DNA of 12,986 nucleotides from contig JACPSF010000239.1 in assembly GCA_016193385.1 (NCBI GenBank), positions 1 to 12,986 on the forward strand, given 5' to 3'. The translations under genes and the position numbers were made by a program. The notes beneath the pieces are model-generated. The model was not told the DNA's origin. It made no database searches and worked only from the letters and a program-made list of their open reading frames with translations. Each line of letters opens with the position of its first letter. The stretch's first letter is position 1. Shown piece by piece: positions 1 through 6,786 of the stretch. This stretch comes from Deltaproteobacteria bacterium (lineage in GTDB: Bacteria > Desulfobacterota_B > Binatia > UBA9968).

Positions 1-152
1 AGACTCACCGTGGGAACCCCTTTGTAGAGGGGACTGAATTTGCGAAGCTGATGGGCCGCTTGAAGACCGCTGATTTCCCCGCGGATAAACATGAAGAGTA
101 CGTAAAGGCCAACAAGGCGCTTGAAGATCTCTTGAAACGGGAAGGGAGATAA
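1..152 (+). CDS. 3' end of an unrecognised protein (5' truncated)
   Basis: An open frame enters from the window edge and ends at the TAA at 150-152, giving about 49 C-terminal residues. The tail is charged and helical in character, with a stretch reading KHEEYVKANKALEDLL followed by KREGR. That suggests a terminal amphipathic helix. I do not recognise the family from this fragment and assign no function. The codon pattern and lack of stops fit a real coding end. A possible terminator lies about 120 bases downstream, so the gene probably ends its own transcript rather than reading into the cluster that starts at 936. Confidence 0.55.
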   Translation, partial: THRGNPFVEGTEFAKLMGRLKTADFPADKHEEYVKANKALEDLLKREGR

Positions 153-413
153 TTCCGTCCCCTGAAGAAGATTCCGTCATGATTGCCCAAGAGTCCTCGC
201 ACGAGCGGAGACGAGAGCCGGGTCGGACCCGCGCAACACCTTGATCCGACGAGATAAAAGCGTAATAAAGGGCTGCTGAGACGCTTAGCGGCGCCTTTTG
301 GAGACTAAAACGGATCTCGTGAGGGACCAGAAGCGCTCGTGCAACCGAAGGAGTAAATGTTGAATGGGTCGAATGTGGTTTGATCCAGAAGGGGTTGGCG
401 TCGATTTAAAGCG
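153..413. other. Intergenic stretch without a convincing gene
   Basis: This 261-base spacer separates the first partial gene from the hydrolase remnant. It holds a weak hairpin with a T-run (271-299). It also has a Shine-Dalgarno-like AAGGAG at 348-353 followed by ATGs at 357 and 364, but these open only into frames of 8 and 40 codons that do not resemble a protein. The orphan ribosome-binding site may mark the start of a gene since deleted, which would fit the truncated hydrolase next to it. That is inference. Confidence 0.5.
271..299 (+). terminator. Possible weak factor-independent terminator
   Basis: GCTGCT at 272-277 (read with the preceding G) can pair with AGCGGC at 287-292, giving six pairs including one wobble and a nine-base loop. 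GCC and TTTT follow at 296-299. The stem is short and the T-run begins a few bases after it, so this is only a candidate terminator for the gene ending at 152. Confidence 0.3.
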
Positions 414-794
414 CTACCGGGGAATTGAACTTAAAAAAGAGAGCACGGCCTCGTTGAAAAGATCCGGATGGTCAATGTGCGGATAGTGCCGCGCGTCAGG
501 GATGACTACCAGTTGAGAGCCGGGAATGAGCTCGTGGAGCCTCTCGGCGCTTTCGACGGGGTCCCGGCCCCGGACCGGGCTCAAGTCGTTCCCACCGGTG
601 ATGATCAGAGTGGGGCACCGGATGTCGCGAAGCTGCCCGCAAAGGTCCAGGCTTGCCTGATCTTCCATGATGGTCATGTAGACCTCAGGGTCATTGGCGA
701 GATAATGGGAACGATACCAGGAGATCAGGTCCGGGCGGGATCGGATGAAGTCCTCTGAAAATTGCGTCTTGATTTGAGCGTCGTCGGCGGCCAT
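414..794 (-). pseudogene. C-terminal remnant of an alpha/beta-fold hydrolase
   Basis: The 126 codons match the C-terminal half of an alpha/beta-hydrolase of the 3-oxoadipate enol-lactonase/esterase type. There is a helical cap portion, then the late strand with the acid residue (CPTLIITGGNDLSP), then the strand and loop carrying the catalytic His (DARHYPHIDHP), and a closing helix (FNEAVLSFL). The N-terminal half with the oxyanion loop and the GxSxG nucleophile is missing. In-frame TGA codons lie directly upstream of the ATG, including one at two codons before it, and no other frame upstream restores the domain. Family members are usually about 260-280 residues. I read this as a 5'-deleted, non-functional gene. 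The remaining frame is intact, so the loss may be recent. Confidence 0.7.
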
Positions 795-854
795 CGCTCA
801 GAAGCAAATTTCTATCATTCACTAGGGAACGTAGGCGTCGTAAGGTCCCTTGAC

Positions 855-884
855 TTGACTTGCCTGGCCGACCACGGATAGGGT
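855..884 (+). promoter_or_regulatory. Candidate sigma70-type promoter for the aminotransferase cluster
   Basis: TTGACT occurs twice in overlapping register (850-855 and 855-860). The second copy is followed after 18 bases by TAGGGT (879-884), a poor -10 box. It lies about 50 bases upstream of the start codon at 936, with nothing else promoter-like nearby. The call rests on box similarity only. Confidence 0.25.
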
Positions 885-935
885 CTTGCTGAACCTGGGC
901 CGCTAAACGCGAAACATTTGTGCAGGAGTGAGTGG

Positions 936-2123
936 ATGCCTGGTCGTCCGTTTCTCCAGATCCCTGGTCCCACTTTGGTCCCTGAGAGGGTTGTCCGGGC
1001 CATGTCGCAATCCCTCATCGATCATCGCGGACCGGAATTTGCCCGCCTGCTCCAGGAGGTCTTGGAAGGGCTCAAAGACGTCTTCCAAACATCCGACGGT
1101 GAGATCGTCCTCTACCCCGGCTCTGGCACCGGGGCTTGGGAGGCCTGCGTGGTGAACACTCTCTCTCCGAGGGACCGGGTGCTGGGCTGCGTGAATGGCC
1201 ACTTCAGCGCTCGTTTCTGCCAGACCGCAACTGCCCACGGTATCCAGGTGCAGACGCTTGAAGTTCCTTACGGCGTCGGCATTCCTGCCGACCTGGTGGA
1301 AGAGCATCTGCGCGCGGATAAGAGCCACCAGATCAAGGCCGTGCTTGCCCTTCACAACGAGACCTCCACTGGAGTGACCAGCGACATTGCGGCTATTCGT
1401 CACGCCATAGACCGCGCAGGCCACCCTGCGCTTTTTCTTGTAGATGTTGTCAGCTCCCTGGCCACGACGGACTTCCGATTCGACGATTGGAAGGTGGATG
1501 TGGCGCTGACTGGGCCACAGAAAGGCCTCATGTTGCCTCCGGGGCTGGCGATTCTGGCTATCAGTCGTAAGGCATTGGCGGCAAACCAATCGGCAAAATG
1601 CCCGCGCTTTTTTTGGGACTGGGCACCGGTCCTGGAGCGAAACGCCCGTGGAGAATTCCCTTACACCCCCGCGACGGCACTCCTTTTCGGTCTGAAGGAA
1701 AGCCTCGCCATGCTGGCCGAAGAAGGACTGCCTAACGTTTTTCTCCGCCATAACCGTATGGCTGAAGCCTGTCGACGCGCCGTGTCGGCTATGGGACTCA
1801 AACTGCTGGTAAGAAACCCCGAGGAGTGCTCGAACACGCTCACAGCGGTCTGCATGCCCGACGGCTTCGATTCCGACGCCTACATCGCGCATGCCCATAG
1901 GCACGTGGATATCTCTTTGGGCCCCGGGCTTGGAAAAGTCAAAGGAAAAATCTTTCGGATTGGTCACCTGGGAAGCTTCAACGAACTGGAGTTGCTCGGC
2001 GCGCTCGCCGGCGTAGAAATGACACTCAAGAGTTTCGGCGTCAGTATCCCTTTGGGCGCAGGTCTAGCCGCGGCCGAGAGCTATTTGTTGCAGAGCGCTT
2101 CAAATCCGGGACAAGGGCTATGA
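936..2123 (+). CDS. Class V PLP-dependent aminotransferase (serine-glyoxylate/alanine-glyoxylate type)
   Basis: Cytosolic fold-type I aminotransferase of about 395 residues, the usual length for the serine/alanine-glyoxylate aminotransferase group. It moves an amino group between a small amino acid and a 2-oxo acid such as glyoxylate. Visible signatures are IPGPTLVPERV near the N-terminus, the phosphate-binding PGSGTGAWEA (61-70), HNETSTG (140-146), the cofactor-ring Asp in LFLVDVVSSL (D170) and the Schiff-base Lys in TGPQKGLMLPPG (K196). The ATG at 936 is preferred over an upstream TTG at 918 because AGGAG at 924-928 lies seven bases before it. The stop overlaps the next gene's ATG in an ATGA, implying translational coupling. 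Its substrate may be linked to the compound brought in by the TRAP transporter downstream; this is inference. Confidence 0.88.
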   Translation: MPGRPFLQIPGPTLVPERVVRAMSQSLIDHRGPEFARLLQEVLEGLKDVFQTSDGEIVLYPGSGTGAWEACVVNTLSPRDRVLGCVNGHFSARFCQTATAHGIQVQTLEVPYGVGIPADLVEEHLRADKSHQIKAVLALHNETSTGVTSDIAAIRHAIDRAGHPALFLVDVVSSLATTDFRFDDWKVDVALTGPQKGLMLPPGLAILAISRKALAANQSAKCPRFFWDWAPVLERNARGEFPYTPATALLFGLKESLAMLAEEGLPNVFLRHNRMAEACRRAVSAMGLKLLVRNPEECSNTLTAVCMPDGFDSDAYIAHAHRHVDISLGPGLGKVKGKIFRIGHLGSFNELELLGALAGVEMTLKSFGVSIPLGAGLAAAESYLLQSASNPGQGL

Positions 2124-2941
2124 GAATCGACCCGGACAAGTGCGTGGCCTGCGGCAACTGTCTGCCGGTTTGCCCTGTCGGCGCCATTCACATAGACCCG
2201 GACATCGGGAGGGCAGTCGTCAACGAAGACGGGTGCGTCGAATGTTTCGCTTGCTTCCGGGGTATGTCCAAGGAACATCTGAACCCGGCCATGGTGCGAA
2301 CCATCCGCCGGATCGCCAGGCTCTTCCGCTTCCGCTTCGATCCGGAACCGGACATCTGTCCCACAGACGCCATCGTCCCGCAGGAATTAGCGTGGCCGCG
2401 CATCGTCCGGCGCGCCTTCTCCGATCCGCAGGTTCCCCACGAGTCTACCGGAATTCACGGTCGAGGAACCGCCGAGGTAAAAACCAACGACGTGACCAAT
2501 CGGGTGAAGGAGGGTGAGGCGGGCTTTGTAGTTGAGTTCGGCCGTCCCGGCGTAGGGTCCCGCTTCCGGGACATCCAGCGGGTGACTACGGCGCTCGCCG
2601 ACTGCGGCGTGGAATTTGAGCAGAATAACCCGGTGACATCCTTGATGACCGATCCCTCTCGCGGGCTGATCCGAGACGACATCCTCAACGAAAAGATCCT
2701 CTCGGCCATCGTGGAGATCAAGACGCGCCTGGAACAGGTCCCCACGATCCTCAAGAAGATCAGGGACCTCGCGCAAGAGGTAAACACGGTGATCAGCGTG
2801 GGTGTCTCCACGCGCTGCGATGCTGCGGGAAACGATGCCTTACGCGAGATCCTGGAGCGGGAAGGCTACCCTGCCTATCGGGGAAAAACGAATCTGGGTC
2901 TTGGACGCGTGACTCACGACACCTCGTACTCTTCCACGTGA
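2120..2941 (+). CDS. Ferredoxin-like two-[4Fe-4S] protein with an unknown C-terminal domain
   Basis: A 273-residue protein. The N-terminus is a bacterial ferredoxin module. The first cluster motif is complete (C8, C11, C14, C18-Pro). The second begins CxxCxxC (C39, C42, C45), but its fourth Cys-Pro appears only at C80, after a basic helical insertion of 34 residues. Residues from about 91 to 273 form a domain I do not recognise, with conserved-looking pieces such as HGRGTAEVKTND, EFGRPGVGSRF and NPVTSL, and a predicted helical stretch around 190-225. No signal peptide or membrane segment is seen, so it is probably a cytosolic electron carrier or a redox-active subunit. It starts inside the aminotransferase stop codon (ATGA), so the two are probably made together. 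The ferredoxin assignment is firm; the reaction is unknown. The frame stays open for 66 codons past the TGA. Confidence 0.8.
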   Translation: MRIDPDKCVACGNCLPVCPVGAIHIDPDIGRAVVNEDGCVECFACFRGMSKEHLNPAMVRTIRRIARLFRFRFDPEPDICPTDAIVPQELAWPRIVRRAFSDPQVPHESTGIHGRGTAEVKTNDVTNRVKEGEAGFVVEFGRPGVGSRFRDIQRVTTALADCGVEFEQNNPVTSLMTDPSRGLIRDDILNEKILSAIVEIKTRLEQVPTILKKIRDLAQEVNTVISVGVSTRCDAAGNDALREILEREGYPAYRGKTNLGLGRVTHDTSYSST

Positions 2942-3138
2942 GTAGAGCTAAATGAGGATTGGAGAACCGTCGGCCTGGGGGTATTTTGCAGGGCCGATGC
3001 ACCGGACGAGGAGATGCAAGCGCAGCACGGAAAGACTATCGGCTATCTGGCGAGCGTAAGACGGAAGTATTGCATCGGACCGGAGAAATGCTCCCAGGTC
3101 GGCTGGTGGCATATTGGCCCTTTTCAACGGACTATAAA

Positions 3139-3843
3139 ATGACCAACACACTGCACCGCTACAGCGAACACTACGCCTTCGAGCGGACTAGCAATCCCGA
3201 GCCGATCAAGGACGACTACATCGTCTTCGCGATGGCTAGCCGCGGGCTCAACGATGATCATCTCATCGAGAAATACCGACGCTTCCTCCGCCTGGCCCTC
3301 AAGCATCACCCTGTCAATATAGGCGATGCTACCAAGGGGGGCCTGCTTCGACCGCGCCAGGACATGAATCCCACCGCCCACTGGAAACGGGATCACGCTC
3401 CGGATCCCGAACAAGTCATCGCCGGGATCGAAGGGCACACTACCGTGGCGGCGGTCTTCGACAACTACGGGGCGATGAAGGCTTTTGTGGAGGAGCTCAA
3501 ACGCGCGAACCTCGGGATTTCCATCAATATCAGCGCGCCGATGGAGGATGCCCGGCTCTGTTGCCAGGAGGCCGGGATCACTCGCCACAGCGTGGAGTAT
3601 TCTATCGGCTTCCGCGGACGGGTGGACAAGCTTCCGGACGGAACCACTCTGGAGCTCTCCACCATGTGCGGTCACGGGATGGTCTCTGCCAACTTCGCTA
3701 GAAAGATGACTGAGTGGGTAAAGGAAAACCGAAGGACGCCGGGGGAAGCGGCGCGCTACATGGCCCGCTTCTGTATCTGCGGCGTTTTCAACACTAACAG
3801 GGCCGAGCGCATCATCCAACAGGCCTGCAATTTAAAACGGTGA
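3139..3843 (+). CDS. Conserved-looking Cys-rich protein of unknown function
   Basis: A 234-residue protein that I do not recognise. The frame extends upstream to a TTG at 2959, but those extra 60 residues are Arg-rich and shadow-like. The natural protein begins at MTNTLHRYSEHYAF. It holds six cysteines: a CC pair (C141, C142), C177 in STMCGHGMVSANFA, a CxC (C212, C214 in RFCICGVFN) and C230. With the His and Asn residues around C177 and C214, this could form a metal or Fe-S site. The segment DDYIVFAMASRGLND opens the core. No signal peptide or transmembrane helix is visible. The ribosome-binding site is weak. The upstream frame continuing from the ferredoxin gene ends in a TGA that overlaps this ATG, so coupling to upstream translation is possible. 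Position between the ferredoxin and the TRAP genes suggests a role in the same pathway. Confidence 0.7.
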   Translation: MTNTLHRYSEHYAFERTSNPEPIKDDYIVFAMASRGLNDDHLIEKYRRFLRLALKHHPVNIGDATKGGLLRPRQDMNPTAHWKRDHAPDPEQVIAGIEGHTTVAAVFDNYGAMKAFVEELKRANLGISINISAPMEDARLCCQEAGITRHSVEYSIGFRGRVDKLPDGTTLELSTMCGHGMVSANFARKMTEWVKENRRTPGEAARYMARFCICGVFNTNRAERIIQQACNLKR

Positions 3844-3860
3844 GGCCGCTTCCAGCGGCC
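3844..3860 (+). promoter_or_regulatory. Perfect 7-bp intercistronic hairpin ahead of dctP
   Basis: GGCCGCT, a three-base TCC spacer and AGCGGCC form a perfect GC-rich stem-loop immediately after the upstream stop codon and just before the AAAGGAG ribosome-binding site (3863-3869) of dctP. No T-run follows, so it is not a classical terminator. Such hairpins can block 3' exonuclease decay or set the expression ratio within an operon, which would fit the need for more periplasmic binding protein than enzyme. That role is inference. Confidence 0.6.
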
Positions 3861-3877
3861 GGAAAGGAGCCAACACC

Positions 3878-4873
3878 ATGAAAAGCAGCATCTCAATTTT
3901 TGTCGCCCTCGCGATTTCAACGGTAGCGTTCGGGCTGCGCGATGGGCGGGCGCAACAGCAACCCATCTCTGTCCGCTTGGGCCACGTGGGTTTTCCTGGC
4001 CCCGACTCTATCTTCGCCATTATGGGTGATGAGTATGCCAAGAGGGTGAACACCGCGTTAAAAGGGAGGGTGGAGGTCAAGGTTTTCCACTCGAGTCAGC
4101 TCGGCAGTGACGAACAGATGATGAGGGGTATCAAGGTCGGCGCACCGGAGATGTTCGTACCGTCCACTATTATGAGCACGGCGGACCAGAAGTACGGGGT
4201 CTTTGAGATGCCCTACATCATCGTCAGTCGGGCTCATATGAAACGGGTCGCTGACAACAAGCAGGTCCAAGGCGCGCTCTTCGATGGGCTTCCGGCAAAG
4301 GGAATCAGGGTCCTCGGGGTTTGGGAGAACGGATTCCGCCACATTACCAATAATGCCCGGCCTATAGTCAAACCAGACGATCTCAAGGGGATCAAGCTGC
4401 GCGTTCCCGGCGGTGTATGGCGAGTCAAGATGTTTAGGGCCTACGGCGCCAACCCTTCTCCCATGCCCTTCGCCGAGGTCTACTCGGCGCTTCAGTCCGG
4501 TGTCATGGACGGCCAGGAAAATCCCTTTCCTCAAATCGCCTCTGCCAAGTTTCAAGAGGTCCAAAAGTTCCTGTCTCTTTCCGGTCACGTCTATACTCCC
4601 GCCTATTTGGTGGTGGGCGAGGATTTTTGGAAGAAGCTTCCTCAAGATATCCAGGCCACGCTTTTCAAGATCGCTTGGGATATGGGAGACTTCGCTCGTG
4701 CCGAGGGCGAACGTTTAGACAAGGAACTCATGGGTAAGCTCGCCCCGCCGATGAGGGCCAACGAGGTTGATAAGGACACCTTTATCAAGGCCTCCGCAGC
4801 CATCTATGAAGACTTCGGCAAAGAGGTCGCCGGCGGCACGGAACTCGTCAGGCTGATCCAATCGCTTCGCTAG
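3878..4873 (+). CDS. dctP: TRAP transporter periplasmic substrate-binding protein DctP
   Basis: Extracytoplasmic solute receptor of a TRAP transporter, 331 residues, the normal length for DctP/SiaP-type proteins. A signal peptide (basic MK, hydrophobic SIFVALAISTVAF, likely cleavage after DGRA near residue 25) sends it to the periplasm. Family features include PISVRLGHVG at the mature N-terminus, the LKGIKLRVPGG strand whose R175 corresponds to the Arg that binds ligand carboxylate in this family, and the classic ALQSGVMDGQENP (205-217). It therefore probably binds a carboxylate, though which one cannot be told. The ATG is set by AAAGGAG eight bases upstream. It is followed, after a repeat tract, by dctQ and dctM, so the whole transporter is present. 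Confidence 0.93.
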   Translation: MKSSISIFVALAISTVAFGLRDGRAQQQPISVRLGHVGFPGPDSIFAIMGDEYAKRVNTALKGRVEVKVFHSSQLGSDEQMMRGIKVGAPEMFVPSTIMSTADQKYGVFEMPYIIVSRAHMKRVADNKQVQGALFDGLPAKGIRVLGVWENGFRHITNNARPIVKPDDLKGIKLRVPGGVWRVKMFRAYGANPSPMPFAEVYSALQSGVMDGQENPFPQIASAKFQEVQKFLSLSGHVYTPAYLVVGEDFWKKLPQDIQATLFKIAWDMGDFARAEGERLDKELMGKLAPPMRANEVDKDTFIKASAAIYEDFGKEVAGGTELVRLIQSLR

Positions 4874-5008
4874 CAAACAGGCAACAGGCATGAGGCAACA
4901 GTTGAAGGCGGTAGGCGGAAGGCAACAGGCGGGAGGGGACTCACGCCTCTCGGCTCTCGCCTCGTGCCTCGCTTTCTCACGCCTCACGCCTCGTGCCTAA
5001 CGCCTCGT
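4874..5008. repeat. Low-complexity AGGC / GCCT repeat tract between dctP and dctQ
   Basis: The 135-base spacer is made of two opposed arrays. The left part repeats AGGCAACAGGC, AGGCAACA and AGGCGG units (about 4877-4935). The right part repeats CACGCCTC, CTCGTGCCT and CGCCTCGT units (about 4941-5008), roughly the inverse sense of the left. The dctQ ATG comes immediately after the last unit, with no Shine-Dalgarno sequence. Upstream in-frame GTG codons would translate the array into a Pro/His/Leu/Thr-rich leader (starting PRFLTPHASCLTP), which I regard as non-coding. The two halves could partly pair in RNA. Confidence 0.75.
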
Positions 5009-5524
5009 ATGGAACGATTCTTCCGGCGATTCATCAATCTAGTGGAATGGTGGGCGGTTCTCCTCCTCATCATGATGACGGCAGTAGTTCTGCTCGGTGT
5101 TTTCTTCCGCTACGTTCTCAACGCATCCCTGGTGTGGTACGACGAGTTCGCCTCTTACCTTCTGGTATGGCTCACATTTTACGGGGCGGTCGTCGCTTCC
5201 TACCGGCGGCGGCACATCGGGTTCGATGTGGTGGTGAATCGGCTCCTGCCAAAAACCAGGAGGATCATCGATTTCGTCGCCGAATCCTTCGTCCTCGGTT
5301 TCCAAATCGTGCTCTTCTATTACGGCTGGTACCTTACTAGAAAGATGGGAGACGAGACCGCCGTCTCCCTAATATGGATCAAGATGAGCTGGGTTTACAG
5401 CGCGCTGCCGATTACCGGCGGGCTCATGCTCCTTATCAGCCTCATGCGGCTCGTCGACATTGCGTTCGTTAGAGAAAACCGGAGAGGAGATCAAGCGGCG
5501 TGGAGTGGCTCATCCTCGGAATAA
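5009..5524 (+). CDS. dctQ: TRAP transporter small membrane subunit DctQ
   Basis: Small integral-membrane subunit of the TRAP transporter, 171 residues, a usual DctQ size. Four hydrophobic segments are visible: WWAVLLLIMMTAVVLLGVFF near 14-33, ASYLLVWLTFYGAVVAS near 48-64, a third around 91-107 and SALPITGGLMLLISLMRLVDI near the end. Motifs typical of the family are FFRYVLNASLVWYDEFASYL and the RRRHIGFDVVV loop. I chose the ATG at 5009, which gives a normal MERFFRRFINLVEW N-terminus; a GTG at 4964 would only add residues encoded by the repeat tract. No ribosome-binding site is evident, which may keep its synthesis low. It overlaps dctM by 25 bases. Confidence 0.9.
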   Translation: MERFFRRFINLVEWWAVLLLIMMTAVVLLGVFFRYVLNASLVWYDEFASYLLVWLTFYGAVVASYRRRHIGFDVVVNRLLPKTRRIIDFVAESFVLGFQIVLFYYGWYLTRKMGDETAVSLIWIKMSWVYSALPITGGLMLLISLMRLVDIAFVRENRRGDQAAWSGSSSE

Positions 5525-6777
5525 TCATTCTCCTGACGGTTATCAATGTTCCCATCGGCTTCGGTCTCTCCATTTCCGCAATCATCCTCCTCCTCTGGAA
5601 GGCAACGGCGCCTCTCAGTATCGTTCCTCTGAACCTTTTCTCCGGCGCCTCCAGTTTCCCGCTGCTCGCCATTCCGCTGTTCATCCTGGCCGGAGGCCTC
5701 ATGGAGACTTCGGGGATTTCGCTCCGCCTGGTCAATATGGCCAACAGTCTGGTCGGCTTTATTCGCGGGGGGCTGGCCATGGTCACGGTGGTAGCCACCA
5801 TGATTCAAAGCGAGATTTCCGGCTCCTCTGTAGCTGACGCAGCGGCGATCGGCAACGTGGTGATCCCGGCGATGGAAAAGCGCGGCTATCCCAGGGCGCT
5901 GAGCGCCGCCATCGTATCCAACGCGGCGTCGGCGGCAATTCTCATTCCCCCGTCGATTCCGATGATCATCTACGCATGGATGGCGCAGACATCGGTCGCC
6001 AAGCTCTTTTTCGCCGGCTTTCTTCCAGGTTTTATCGCCTGTGGCGCCATGATGGCTCTCTGCTATTATTACGCCAGGAAATACAATTTACCGGTGGAGC
6101 ATAAGTTCTCCATCCGCCAGGTTGGAAAAACAACACTGGATGCCTTCTGGGCGCTTTCCATCCCCATTGTGATCTGGGGCGGCATCTTTCTTGGGATCGC
6201 TACGGCTACCGAAGTCGCGGCTCTCGCCGTGCTGGCGGCCTTTATCATTGGCGTATTTATTTACCGGGAGCTGCCTACGCACGAGACCGTACGCGTGCTC
6301 AAAGATTCTGCCGGACAGACTGCGGTCGTCATGCTCATCGTGGCTTCATCGGCGGTGCTCGGTTGGTACCTGACGAGCGAGCAGATCCCGCAAAAGTTCG
6401 CCAGGATGATATTGGATACAACGTCGAACAAGTACCTGATTCTGTTCTTCCTGAATATTTTTTTCTTCATCGCGGGGATATTTCTCCACTCTGCGGCGGC
6501 CATCATCCTCATTGTGCCAATCGTCATGCCGCTGATCCGCCAGATCGGCATCGATCCGATCCACTTCGGCATCATTGTCACGATCAATCTGGGAGTTGGC
6601 CAGCAGACCCCGCCCGTGGCTACGGTATTATTCATCACAGCAGCGATTGCCCGGATACCCTTTTGGGATGTTTTCATGGCAGGCTGGCCCTTCACCCTCG
6701 TGCTGGCGCTGGTGACTCTCCTGGTAACCTATGTGCCCTGGATCAGCCTGGGATTGGTGAACATGATTCAGTGGTAA
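5500..6777 (+). CDS. dctM: TRAP transporter large permease subunit DctM
   Basis: Large membrane subunit that carries out Na+-driven substrate translocation, 425 residues with about a dozen hydrophobic segments, as expected for DctM. Diagnostic stretches are PLFILAGGLMETSGIS, the conserved QSEISGSSVADAAAIG with VVIPAMEKRGYP, the AAILIPPSIPMIIYAW loop, and the C-terminal NLGVGQQTPPVATVLF. The start is a GTG at 5500 supported by GAGGAG at 5484-5489, inside the end of dctQ, so the two are translationally coupled. It makes a complete transporter with dctP and dctQ. Its stop lies nine bases before the next ATG. Confidence 0.93.
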   Translation: MEWLILGIIILLTVINVPIGFGLSISAIILLLWKATAPLSIVPLNLFSGASSFPLLAIPLFILAGGLMETSGISLRLVNMANSLVGFIRGGLAMVTVVATMIQSEISGSSVADAAAIGNVVIPAMEKRGYPRALSAAIVSNAASAAILIPPSIPMIIYAWMAQTSVAKLFFAGFLPGFIACGAMMALCYYYARKYNLPVEHKFSIRQVGKTTLDAFWALSIPIVIWGGIFLGIATATEVAALAVLAAFIIGVFIYRELPTHETVRVLKDSAGQTAVVMLIVASSAVLGWYLTSEQIPQKFARMILDTTSNKYLILFFLNIFFFIAGIFLHSAAAIILIVPIVMPLIRQIGIDPIHFGIIVTINLGVGQQTPPVATVLFITAAIARIPFWDVFMAGWPFTLVLALVTLLVTYVPWISLGLVNMIQW

Positions 6778-6786
6778 GAGTGGATA

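Noticed and set aside
364..486. 40-codon + strand frame after AAGGAG
   Set aside because: It runs antisense into the hydrolase remnant, ends early and resembles no known protein.
903..1967. 354-codon open frame on the - strand
   Set aside because: It lies antisense to the aminotransferase, is rich in Arg, His and Gly and has no family signature, while the + strand frame has complete PLP motifs.
2939..2996. A second selenocysteine TGA at the ferredoxin stop, with a hairpin at 2971-2996
   Set aside because: The stem begins 29 bases after the TGA, has only five or six pairs and a large loop, and no Cys-homologue position is evident. Kept only as an unexplained open frame.
2959..3138. N-terminal extension of the 234-residue protein from a TTG
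   Set aside because: The added 60 residues are Arg-rich and unlike the rest, and the frame that continues from the ferredoxin gene looks more natural over the same bases.
4874..5008. CRISPR array
   Set aside because: Units are short, irregular and contiguous, with no constant repeat and unique spacers, and no cas genes are nearby.
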